A program made the translations under genes and the position numbers. From NCBI GenBank assembly GCA_964491875.1, contig CAZBIC010000012.1, positions 62,001-126,000 on the forward strand: DNA of 64,000 bases, given 5' to 3'. This stretch comes from JADJPG01 sp964491875 (GTDB taxonomy: Bacteria > Verrucomicrobiota > Verrucomicrobiia > Limisphaerales > JADJPG01). Of this stretch, positions 16,758 through 25,200 are shown piece by piece; positions within the stretch are counted from its first letter, which is position 1, and every line of letters begins with the position of its first letter. Under the pieces are notes generated by a model. The model did no database searches. It was not told the origin of the DNA and worked only from the letters and a program-made list of their open reading frames with translations.

Positions 16758-19700
16758 TCATGGCATCGAACCTGGACGATGCGTGTTCAGGGCGCGGTGA
16801 ACCATTTCTCCAATGGTCACTGGTGTGGCGGGTTTGAAGATGATTCCGGCAAGCCCCAGGCTCTTGACGTTTTGAGTATCGAGGCTCGCGGTGTATCCGG
16901 TGGTGATAATGATGGGGCAATCGGGCCGGAAATTTTTAAGCTCGCGCGACAGATCAACGCCGGACATGCCCGGCATGGCGAGGTCAGTGATGACCAGATC
17001 GAACAACGCCGAATTCGTCCGGAAGGCTTCGAGTGCAACGGTGGGGCTGGTGAAGGCGGTGACGGAATAGCCGAGCCGTTCCAACGTCCGTTGATTCACC
17101 TTGAGCAGCGCATCTTCGTCATCAACCACCAGAACGCGCTGGCCCTGGCCGCGTGGTATCGGATGATTCGGATCGTTCGCGGTCGATTCCGGCAGGTCGA
17201 CGGCGGGAAAGTAGAGGTGAAACCGTGTGCCTTTGCCTGGCGTGCTCTCCACGACGATTGCGCCATCGTGATCCTTCATGATGCCGTGGACGACGGCGAG
17301 TCCGAGTCCGGTGCCCTCGCCAAGGGCCTTGGTCGTGAAGAACGGGTCGAATATCCTCTCGAGCACTTCGGGTGTCATGCCGGTGCCGGTGTCTGAGACG
17401 ACCAGCTCCACATAATTGCCGGGCTGAAGATCGGGTGATTCGGCCGCGAGTTGTTCGGTGACCGTTACGAACTGTTGCCGGATCTCGAGCTGGCCGCCGC
17501 GTTCGCGCATGGCATGCGCGGCATTGGTGCAGAGGTTGGTGAGCACCTGGTGCAGTTGCGTCGGGTCGGCGATGATGCTGGGGCCGTCGCTGCAGAGATG
17601 GAGGTTGATGACGATGTTGGGCGGCAGCGCGGCGCGGACGAGTTTTAACGCCTCCGCCACAATCCGTTCGAGGCGGAGGATGGTTCGCTGCTGTTCCTGC
17701 TGTCGACTGAAGGCGAGGATTTGCCGGACGAGATCGCGGGCGCGGATGCTGGAGGTTTTCAACGCCAGGAGATATTCCTGGGCCGGGTGATCAGTCTGCA
17801 GTTCGCCCTTGGCGAGCTCGATGTTCAACATCACTGCGCCGAGGATGTTGTTGAAGTCATGCGCGATGCCACCCGCCAACGTCCCGATGGCTTCCATCTT
17901 CTGCGATTGCCGCAATCGGCTCTCCAGCTGGGAGCGGGTTTTCTCGGACTTTTGCTTCTCCGTAAGGTCGCGGAGGATTGCGGTGTAGATCTTTCTTCCG
18001 TGCAAGCGGGTCTGCGAAACGGACGCTTCGATGGGAAATTCCTCGCTGTTCGCGCGCCGGCCGCTGATGGGAACGGTGGCGCCGAGGGTCGAGTCCGCTT
18101 GTCCGGAGCGGGACAGGTATTCGAGCAGCAGGGAACGATGGCGATCTGGCACGAACGTCTCCAATGGCTGGTGAAGGGCCTGTTGCTGGGTGCAGCCGAA
18201 CATCCGTTCAGCTGCCGGGTTGAAAACCTGCACCCGCAGATCTTCATCAAGGGTGATGACTGCGTCGATCGCTGAATTGACGATGTGACCGTAGCGGTCG
18301 CGAGTTTCCTGCTCGGCCCGTTGAATGCGATCCTGCTCGATGACGATGGCCGCCAGCTGGGTGGCGACATGTGTGAGATGTTCTTCTTCAGATGTCGGTC
18401 CGCGGGTGGAGTTGAAGTAGATGGCCAGCGTCCCGAGCACGGCGCCCTCGCTTGAAAAAATGGGAGTCGAAGCGCAGGCTTGCAGGCCCGCCGCGCGCGC
18501 CGCGTCCAGATAGGAACGAGCGGAGTTGCTCCCGGCGATGTCCGCCAGTGCCACCCGTTGCCGCGAGTGGGCGGCTGCTCCGCATGGCCCGGAGGATTCG
18601 CAGATGGGAATGTCGGTGATGGCGGTGACAAATCTCTCCGGAAGGCTTGGAGCAGCGCCGACTTTCAAACTGCGACCATCAGGCGAGACGACCATCAGTG
18701 AGGCAAGCGTTCCTGGAGCCAGCGTTTCGATGAAGCGCACGATGGTGGAGAATGATTCGCCGGTGGGAGCCCCGGAAGCGATTGTCTCAAGGACGGCCTT
18801 CTGGCCTTCGAGCAGCAGTTCATTCAATTTGCGGCTCGTGATGTCGCGCATGAAACAGTGATGGCCGGAGTGCGCTCCGTTCTCTGGCGCGATCCGTACC
18901 AGCAACACCTGCTTCCAAAAGATCGATTTGTCTTTGCGAATGCCACGCAGCTCCGTCTCGCTTTTGCCGGAGATCTTCATCTGCTCGTAGGTGCGCATGG
19001 CGGCCAGCATGTCTTCCGGGTGAACGCTGTGTGAAAACGGCATGCCAGCCAGTTCCTCGGGTGTGTATCCAAGCATTTTCGCGTAGTGACTGTTTACGTA
19101 GGTATAGTTGCCCGCGGCGTCCACGCGTGAGATCCCCGGCATTGCATTGGTGAGCGCGATGTGTTGCTCGCGAAGTTCCTCCTCGGATTGCCGTCGCGCG
19201 GTGATGTCCTCCGCGATTCCTGCGACACGATAAACCTTTCCCGAGTCGTCACGCACGGGGAACGCGCGGTCGCGAATCCAGCGGAGACTGCCATCCGGCC
19301 TGACCACACGGTAATCGATCTCGTAATCTTCGGTCACCGGCTGGCTGAGCACCGTCTTCAACACGCGCTCGCGATCGTCCGGATGGATGATCTCGGACCA
19401 GGATTCGGGCCGGTTGTAGACAGTTTCCACCGGGTAACCGCAGATGCTCTCAAATCCCGGACTGAGGTATAGGATCTGTTTGTTGTCGGCGCTGCTCATC
19501 CAGAAGATCTGGTCGATGTGCTCGGCCAATTGGCGGAAACGTTCCTCGCTGTCGCGCAGGGCCTCGTGGGCGACGGAAAGTGTCTTGGTCCTCGACTCCA
19601 CGCGCTTTTCCAGATCCTGGTTCACCGCTTGGAGAGCCATCCGCGCTGAATCAAGATCCGCTCTTTGGCGGCGCTGGCGGACAAAGACCACGCCAAGGGC

Positions 19701-21131
19701 AATAAGCGCCACGACATTCAGTCCAAGCAGGATTGAAATCGTCCACAACACCCGTCGCATAGGCCACGGAGCCGGGGAGAGAATTTCCACATCCGCGGTC
19801 GTTCTCAACAGGATGCACGGCTCGACTGGCTTTCCCGCTGAAGGATCGCCCAGCATGAGCACGCCGGTCAGCCTTACCGTGGTGCCGGGGGCCACCATGG
19901 GGTTTTTCAGATCCTCCATGCCGGGCGGTAATGAGGCTTCAAAAAATTCCCCGTTCCTCTCCAGAATCCAAATGTCATCGCCGTCCGCCACGACGCGATG
20001 CCGCAGCGCTCCTTCCATCGTGACCGTGACGCCATCAAGCTCCCGGCTGTGGGCTTCGCTTATGGTGATGGCCTTTGGGCTGGGCAGGGTTCCTTGCCCA
20101 AGGTCACGCAGGCTCGCTCCCGAAATCTGAATCCGATCCTCGACTCGCTGAAGCCATCCGATGGCCTCGACCTTGCGACCGATGGCGGGTGCCGGGGACT
20201 CGAAGTTCGCGATGGTGATTCCCGCTTCGCCATCGTGCAGCTTGATTCCGAATCGTCGGGAGGTATGGGCGACCGTACCGGTGATCTTGATCGGCTGTCC
20301 AAAGTTGAACGAGTCGTCCTGTCGAGACAGTTTGGACAGGGATAGCTCCGGCAACGTCGAGACGACCTCCCGTCCCGTCCGCAGAATGCGAATCTGATTG
20401 GTGCCGGGCACCCAAACTGAAATGCCCTGAATCTTTGCCTCGTCGTCGACCGCGACTGAACTGACTCCGCTGAGTTCCACCTCGGAAAAATCCAGGTCCG
20501 GCAACCAGTTCGTCGGCAAATGGAGCACCGTCGCCCGAACTGAACTGGTGGCGTCTCCGAGTTTGAGCATCGTTGCTCCGCTGTCGGTAGTGTGGGTGCG
20601 GACGTACGCGCGGATGGACACCCAGTCGCAGTCATAGGTTCCGGTCCATAACTCGCGCAGCGTTCTTGGATTGCTTTCCGGGAATTCGGCGGGTCCGAGA
20701 TCCTTGTAGGATTCCATGGTGGCGATGGGTTTGAAACGGCCTCGCTGGGTGCGGCCTGTCATCGAGATCATTCGTCCGGGCTCCGCCACCGGGTTCCAAG
20801 TTCCTGTATCGACGAAGATGCCGCCCGTGCCGTCTTGAATGAAGAACAACCCGAGATCCTCGCTGGCGAAAGTGACGACGCCTGTGATGGTGATCGGCAG
20901 GCGTGTTTTCGCCACCTCATGGCTCAGCCTGATGACGTCGGCGGCTGAGGAGAGTTTCGCGGGCAGGGGGGGCGGAGGCGACTCGGCTGCGCCGCGATCG
21001 ACGGCGCCAATGAGGAGGCAAATAGCGAGTTGAGGTAATGCGAAAATCGCCTGTCCCCATCGCTGTAGGCAAGATTTGGGATTCCGGTTGCCGAATATGC
21101 GGTTGCTGAACTGAGATGATGATGCACTCAT
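16758..21131 (-). CDS. Hybrid sensor histidine kinase with OB-like periplasmic region, PAS-PAS-GAF-PAS and receiver
   Basis: A 1457-residue membrane kinase. N-terminal hydrophobic segment at about 30-45. A long extracytoplasmic part (about 55-445) contains repeated beta-rich units, for example ITGVVTFASEDLGLFFIQDG, which look like OB folds. The transmembrane helix is about 453-476, followed by a coiled coil, PAS (about 525-645), PAS (about 655-775), GAF (about 790-935) and PAS (about 950-1070). HisKA has phospho-His near 1092 in GGIAHDFNN. HATPase_c is about 1190-1310 with GTGLGLAVVHG. The C-terminal receiver has phospho-Asp in VITDLAMPGMSG (about 1380). A separate response regulator gene starts upstream on the same strand. 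The signal sensed is unknown. Confidence 0.93.
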   Translation of the reverse strand: MSASSSQFSNRIFGNRNPKSCLQRWGQAIFALPQLAICLLIGAVDRGAAESPPPPLPAKLSSAADVIRLSHEVAKTRLPITITGVVTFASEDLGLFFIQDGTGGIFVDTGTWNPVAEPGRMISMTGRTQRGRFKPIATMESYKDLGPAEFPESNPRTLRELWTGTYDCDWVSIRAYVRTHTTDSGATMLKLGDATSSVRATVLHLPTNWLPDLDFSEVELSGVSSVAVDDEAKIQGISVWVPGTNQIRILRTGREVVSTLPELSLSKLSRQDDSFNFGQPIKITGTVAHTSRRFGIKLHDGEAGITIANFESPAPAIGRKVEAIGWLQRVEDRIQISGASLRDLGQGTLPSPKAITISEAHSRELDGVTVTMEGALRHRVVADGDDIWILERNGEFFEASLPPGMEDLKNPMVAPGTTVRLTGVLMLGDPSAGKPVEPCILLRTTADVEILSPAPWPMRRVLWTISILLGLNVVALIALGVVFVRQRRQRADLDSARMALQAVNQDLEKRVESRTKTLSVAHEALRDSEERFRQLAEHIDQIFWMSSADNKQILYLSPGFESICGYPVETVYNRPESWSEIIHPDDRERVLKTVLSQPVTEDYEIDYRVVRPDGSLRWIRDRAFPVRDDSGKVYRVAGIAEDITARRQSEEELREQHIALTNAMPGISRVDAAGNYTYVNSHYAKMLGYTPEELAGMPFSHSVHPEDMLAAMRTYEQMKISGKSETELRGIRKDKSIFWKQVLLVRIAPENGAHSGHHCFMRDITSRKLNELLLEGQKAVLETIASGAPTGESFSTIVRFIETLAPGTLASLMVVSPDGRSLKVGAAPSLPERFVTAITDIPICESSGPCGAAAHSRQRVALADIAGSNSARSYLDAARAAGLQACASTPIFSSEGAVLGTLAIYFNSTRGPTSEEEHLTHVATQLAAIVIEQDRIQRAEQETRDRYGHIVNSAIDAVITLDEDLRVQVFNPAAERMFGCTQQQALHQPLETFVPDRHRSLLLEYLSRSGQADSTLGATVPISGRRANSEEFPIEASVSQTRLHGRKIYTAILRDLTEKQKSEKTRSQLESRLRQSQKMEAIGTLAGGIAHDFNNILGAVMLNIELAKGELQTDHPAQEYLLALKTSSIRARDLVRQILAFSRQQEQQRTILRLERIVAEALKLVRAALPPNIVINLHLCSDGPSIIADPTQLHQVLTNLCTNAAHAMRERGGQLEIRQQFVTVTEQLAAESPDLQPGNYVELVVSDTGTGMTPEVLERIFDPFFTTKALGEGTGLGLAVVHGIMKDHDGAIVVESTPGKGTRFHLYFPAVDLPESTANDPNHPIPRGQGQRVLVVDDEDALLKVNQRTLERLGYSVTAFTSPTVALEAFRTNSALFDLVITDLAMPGMSGVDLSRELKNFRPDCPIIITTGYTASLDTQNVKSLGLAGIIFKPATPVTIGEMVHRALNTHRPGSMP

Positions 21132-21184
21132 GACTTGCTCCTGCCATCCCTCCCCGTCCGCGCCTCGACCGATCGTCCGGCGGG

Positions 21185-21622
21185 CTAAAGCCCACCGTGC
21201 GTAGGTCGATCCTGGGATCCGGTTTGATTGCCCGGGTTGACAGCCTGGGCTTCGCTCAATCCCAATTCAAAATTGAGAGCGTTCAACAGCGCGGAGCCGG
21301 TGAAAGGTTTCTCGAGGGTTGCCGTGGAGCCCAGTTTCTTCGCCATCGCCAGATGATCGTCGGCGGAGATTTGGCCTCCACCGGAAATCGCGAGCACTTT
21401 GATCGACGGAGAGATTCGGCGGAGAGCGCGCAACGTCTCCAACCCTTCCATCTCCGGCATAATTATGTCCAAGACCACGGCGTCGAATTTCCCTGGGTCG
21501 TAGGCCGCGAGAGCCTCCCGACCGTTGGCGGCTTCCACCACCAAAAACCCCGAATTAGTCAGCACTGTTTCCAAACTTCTCCTGATGGCGCCGTCGTCCT
21601 CCACAACGAGGATGCGTTTCAT
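21185..21622 (-). CDS. Single-domain response regulator
   Basis: A 145-residue receiver domain with no output domain. It has the acidic pair Asp9-Asp10, phospho-acceptor Asp52 in VVLDIIMPEMEG, the Ser of LAISGGG, and the Lys of LEKPFTG. The ATG at 21622 gives MKRILVVEDD; an adjacent GTG three bases upstream would add one residue. It lies 53 bp upstream of the hybrid kinase on the same strand, so it is probably a phosphotransfer partner of that kinase in a phosphorelay. Confidence 0.9.
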   Translation of the reverse strand: MKRILVVEDDGAIRRSLETVLTNSGFLVVEAANGREALAAYDPGKFDAVVLDIIMPEMEGLETLRALRRISPSIKVLAISGGGQISADDHLAMAKKLGSTATLEKPFTGSALLNALNFELGLSEAQAVNPGNQTGSQDRPTHGGL

Positions 21623-21788
21623 CACGGGGGGGAGGCTAGTGTAGTTCGCGCCAGGAATGGAAGTTATATTCCACGGCGGGCGTTTTCATTTGATAGGCCT
21701 TTCTTGTCTTCGGGGAGCCCGCCCGCCAATCTCCTTTGCGATTGCTACGCCGTGCGCGAGTGGTTCAACCTGCGACGGTAACTCGATC

Positions 21789-22781
21789 ATGAACTGCACC
21801 CGATTGCTACTCATTGCATGTCTGTCTGCTGCGTTGTTCAACACCGGCTGCTCCACTCAGCGTTCAGGCGGAGGCGTTCGCCTTTTCTCTGGTCCGGGCA
21901 CCCGCTACGAGTTCGCGCTCATCGGCGATGTCCCGTACGACGAGACGCAATCCCGCGAATCCTTCCCCAACATGATCGAGGAGATGAACGCAGCGGATCT
22001 CGCCTTTGTCGTCCATGACGGCGACATCAAGTCCGGCTCGACTCCCTGCACGGATGAATCGTTCGAGCGCGTGAAGGCGCAGTTCCAGGAGATTCGCCAT
22101 CCGCTCGTCTATGTTTTCGGAGACAACGAGTGGACGGACTGCGGCCGCATGAAGACGAATTCTTTCGCGCCGCTGGAGCGACTTCAGAAGCTCAGGGCAA
22201 TGTTTACCCAAGGGGAACATTCGCTCGGGTGGCGAACCATGCCGCTGGAACGGCAGAGTGTTGACTCACGCTTCGCCGCGTATCGCGAGAACGTTCGCTG
22301 GAGCTTGGGCGGGGTCGTGTTCGCGGCGGTGAATGTTCCTGGCGATCGGAACAACTTCGGCGCTCCGGAGTTTGCCGAACGCAACGTTGCCAACATCGCT
22401 TGGATTCGCGACGCCTTTGAACGAGCCCGAAAGGAGGATTCTCGCGGGGTGATGCTCATCATGCAGGCAAATCCACATTTTGATCTGGCGACCACCAACG
22501 CGCTGCGTCGCGGCTTCAACGAAATGCTGCGCGTGATCGAGGACGAGACCGTCGCGTTTGCGAAACCTGTCGTCTTGGTTCACGGCGACAGCCATTACTT
22601 CCGCATCGACCAACCGCTGGTCGGTTCGAAGAGCGGACGGCGCATCGAAAACTTCACCCGCGTCGAGACCTTTGGGAATCCGGACGTGCACTGGATTCTC
22701 GGCGTCGTCGACAGCCGCGACCCGAATGTCTTTCAGTTCGAACGGCGGTTGGTGAAGAAAAACCTGCTCAAACATCGTTGA
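21789..22781 (+). CDS. Exported metallophosphoesterase-like protein, probable lipoprotein
   Basis: A 330-residue protein starting at ATG 21789, with a short signal peptide ending FNTGC-S. This is a possible but weak lipobox. Calcineurin-like metal motifs are partly visible: LIGDVPYDE, HDGDIKSG, YVFGDNEWTD (Asn-containing) and VHGDSHYFR near the C-terminus. It is therefore likely a phosphoesterase acting outside the cytoplasm; the substrate is unknown. It is divergent from the response regulator gene and followed by a tRNA gene. Confidence 0.75.
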   Translation: MNCTRLLLIACLSAALFNTGCSTQRSGGGVRLFSGPGTRYEFALIGDVPYDETQSRESFPNMIEEMNAADLAFVVHDGDIKSGSTPCTDESFERVKAQFQEIRHPLVYVFGDNEWTDCGRMKTNSFAPLERLQKLRAMFTQGEHSLGWRTMPLERQSVDSRFAAYRENVRWSLGGVVFAAVNVPGDRNNFGAPEFAERNVANIAWIRDAFERARKEDSRGVMLIMQANPHFDLATTNALRRGFNEMLRVIEDETVAFAKPVVLVHGDSHYFRIDQPLVGSKSGRRIENFTRVETFGNPDVHWILGVVDSRDPNVFQFERRLVKKNLLKHR

Positions 22782-22820
22782 ACCGGAATCGTGAAACGGC
22801 CGGTGCAGGAGAAATAGTTT

Positions 22821-22850
22821 TTGACAACCCACACCCTCCTTTCCTACCGT
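22821..22850 (+). promoter_or_regulatory. Promoter of the tRNA-Ala gene
   Basis: TTGACA at 22821-22826 and TACCGT at 22845-22850 are separated by 18 bp and lie 19 bp before the first tRNA base. This is the expected layout for a strong sigma70-type promoter ahead of a stable RNA. Confidence 0.6.
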
Positions 22851-22868
22851 AGTGCTCCCCGAACGGAT

Positions 22869-22944
22869 GGGGTCTTAGCTCAGTTGGTAGAGCACCACAA
22901 TGGCATTGTGGGGGTCAAGGGTTCGAATCCCTTAGGCTCCACCA
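22869..22944 (+). tRNA. tRNA-Ala (anticodon GGC)
   Basis: A 76-nt cloverleaf was folded by eye. The acceptor stem is GGGGTCT with AGGCTCC, including the G3:U70 wobble that marks alanine tRNAs. The D arm is GCTC/GAGC with an AGTTGGTA loop. The anticodon stem is CCACA/TGTGG with loop ATGGCAT (anticodon GGC). The T arm is AAGGG/CCCTT with loop TTCGAAT. Discriminator A and CCA are encoded. Confidence 0.97.
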
Positions 22945-22975
22945 TCCGTCAAAAGCCGGTAGTTATCTCGCAGTC

Positions 22976-24160
22976 ATGAACATCAACTGTCACGGAGTTC
23001 ATTTCCTGCTCTTCACCGCCGTGCTCTGGTTGAACGCATCCTGTGGACACGCCGCGGTTGATGCCAGTTCCGCGTCTCGCGAAGTCGCCCCCCAACACTA
23101 CTTCCCGCCGTCCGAATCCAAAGGCGGCTGGCGAATGCTCGATCAGCCCGACGCCATTCGCTCGCAAGCGGGAATGGACGCCACCAAACTTACCGCTCTT
23201 CGCGATTGGCTTCTCGCCTCTGACAAACGCAACTTCGCCGCCGTCGTCATTCGCCGCGGCTACGTCGTGCTCGAAGTCGAGCGCGGTAACAGCGCAAAGA
23301 CCGATTCGCGTCGCGTGGCCTCCGTCTCGAAAGCCGTCTGCGCCACCGTTCTAGCCATCGCGTCCGAGCAAAGTCAGCGCGGCTTGGGCAAACGCCGCAT
23401 GACCTTCGATGATCGCGCGTTCGATTTCATCCCGTGGGCCCAGCCGCTGAGCGATCCGCGCAAGGCGCAGATCACCATCCGTCAGATCCTTAATCACACC
23501 TCCGGCTTGTGTCCCGAGGCGACCGGCGCGCCGAACGATGGTTCGTGGGAATACATCCTCGGTCACACCGGCGATGCGCGCACGGCGAAGCTCGCCTTCG
23601 ATCCGGGAACCGCTTGCGGCTATTCCTCGCACGCCCTGCACCATGCGTCGCTCATTTGCGAAACCGTCACGGGCAAGCCGTATGATCAATTCGCCATCGA
23701 AGCGCTGTTCACCCCGCTCGGGATCGAACATTGGTGGTTTCAGTTCTACAATGGCGGCGCCAACTACGGCCGGCATCCATCGCACGGCCTCGGCATGCCC
23801 GCCCGCGACCTCGCGCGCATCGGCTACTGCCTGTTGCGTGATGGAAAATGGCATGACGCACAGATTGTCCCGCGCTGGTTCGTTGCCGAAACCGCGAAGC
23901 CGACGCACGACGTGAAGACGCCGGAGATGCGTTTCAAGCTTCCCGCCGAAACCTTCTCTCACGGATGGGAGTTCGCGGCCAATCGAGGCGAGAAGGGGCA
24001 GGGGATCCCGGCCGATGCGCGCTTCAAGCCCGGCAGCGGCGGGCAACTCATCGCGTTCGTTCCGAGCCTCGACCTCGTCATCGCACGTCAAACCGGGAGC
24101 AGCGGCGACTGGGATTACGAAGGCTACCTCCGCCGCGCCTGTGACGCCGTTCTGCCATGA
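22976..24160 (+). CDS. Exported serine hydrolase of the beta-lactamase/class C penicillin-binding family
   Basis: A 394-residue protein with an N-terminal signal sequence (hydrophobic to about residue 20, then NASCGHAA, which could also be a lipoprotein site). The catalytic SxxK is SVSK (Ser116, Lys119), and a HTSGL segment and a YSS segment (CGYSSHALHH) follow as in class C-like hydrolases. The C-terminal KPGSGG may serve as the third motif. The family includes esterases, D-aminopeptidases and carboxypeptidases, so a true beta-lactamase is not implied. The stop overlaps the start of the next gene by 4 bp (ATGA). Confidence 0.87.
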   Translation: MNINCHGVHFLLFTAVLWLNASCGHAAVDASSASREVAPQHYFPPSESKGGWRMLDQPDAIRSQAGMDATKLTALRDWLLASDKRNFAAVVIRRGYVVLEVERGNSAKTDSRRVASVSKAVCATVLAIASEQSQRGLGKRRMTFDDRAFDFIPWAQPLSDPRKAQITIRQILNHTSGLCPEATGAPNDGSWEYILGHTGDARTAKLAFDPGTACGYSSHALHHASLICETVTGKPYDQFAIEALFTPLGIEHWWFQFYNGGANYGRHPSHGLGMPARDLARIGYCLLRDGKWHDAQIVPRWFVAETAKPTHDVKTPEMRFKLPAETFSHGWEFAANRGEKGQGIPADARFKPGSGGQLIAFVPSLDLVIARQTGSSGDWDYEGYLRRACDAVLP

Positions 24161-25200
24161 AATCTCTTCTCCACTTCGCGGTTGTCGCCGGGCTGACTCT
24201 CGCTGCAACGCACATCGCCTTCGCGGCGACGGCGCTGACGAACGGCCCCGCTATCTCGGCTGGTTATCCGGGCGATGCCGGCATCGAAGGCGATCCGCGG
24301 GTCATCCTTGTCGAGGACTTCGAGGCGCCGTCGGTGGAAGCCATCGCGAAGCGTTGGGATACGGCCGGCGCGACCAAGAGCATGTCGTTGACGGCGGATG
24401 TTCCTGCTGGAAGCAAGGGCCGGCAGTCGCTCCTCATGGATCGCCAGAGCGGGCCGGGCGGAAATCTCTATCGCCGCCTGCGGAACAAATCGGGCGGTTG
24501 GGGCTACGACCGCGTCTTCGCGCGCTACTACGTGAAGTTCGATCCGGACTGCGGCGAGATTCATCACTTCGGCACGTGCCTTGGCGGCAACCTGCCCGCG
24601 ACGCCGTGGCCGAGCGTGAAAGCCGGTCAGCCGACCGATGGCGCGAAAAGTTTCTGGTCTGGCATCGAACCGTTTGGCTCCTCTTGGACGTGGGATTTCT
24701 ACACTTACTGGTGCGAGATGCGTGGCAGTCCGCCTCGTGGACAGACGTGGGGCAATAGCTTCGTGCACGATCGAAGTCTTCGCGTTGAGAAGGGACGCTG
24801 GATTTGCATCGAGCAGATGATTCAGATGAACGACGTCGGCGATTCAAACGGCGAACAGGCGCTCTGGATCGACGGGAAGTTGATCAGTCACCTTGGCAAA
24901 GGCTTCCCGAAAGGGCGCTGGACCTTCGACAAGTTCTATCCCGGTCGCGGCGGTCGCGGCATCCGCTGGGATCATTCCGTCGGCGAACGGCGTGAGTTCG
25001 ATGTCCCGGAAGGCGGCGCGCCCTTCGAAGGCCTTCGTTGGCGCACGGTTCCCGAGTTGAACGTGAACTACGTCTGGCTCTACATCTTCACGCAGAAACC
25101 GGAAGGCCATCGCATGAAGGTATGGTTCGATCACGTCGTCGTCGCCACCGAATACATCGGCCCGATTCAGGCGGAGAAGTCCGACTCGATTTCGCGCTAA
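24157..25200 (+). CDS. Secreted protein, possibly polysaccharide-lyase-like jelly roll
   Basis: A 347-residue protein with a clear signal peptide (MKSLLHFAVVAGLTLAATHIAFA). The body is rich in aromatic and Gly residues with beta-strand character: GYDRVFARYYVKFDPD, WDFYTYWCEMRG, and a final MKVWFDHVVVATEYIG. This pattern reminds me of concanavalin-like proteins of the PL14/alginate-lyase type, but I see no diagnostic catalytic motif. It is translationally coupled to the upstream serine hydrolase. Its 3' end overlaps the convergent murJ stop by 3 bp. Confidence 0.6.
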   Translation: MKSLLHFAVVAGLTLAATHIAFAATALTNGPAISAGYPGDAGIEGDPRVILVEDFEAPSVEAIAKRWDTAGATKSMSLTADVPAGSKGRQSLLMDRQSGPGGNLYRRLRNKSGGWGYDRVFARYYVKFDPDCGEIHHFGTCLGGNLPATPWPSVKAGQPTDGAKSFWSGIEPFGSSWTWDFYTYWCEMRGSPPRGQTWGNSFVHDRSLRVEKGRWICIEQMIQMNDVGDSNGEQALWIDGKLISHLGKGFPKGRWTFDKFYPGRGGRGIRWDHSVGERREFDVPEGGAPFEGLRWRTVPELNVNYVWLYIFTQKPEGHRMKVWFDHVVVATEYIGPIQAEKSDSISR

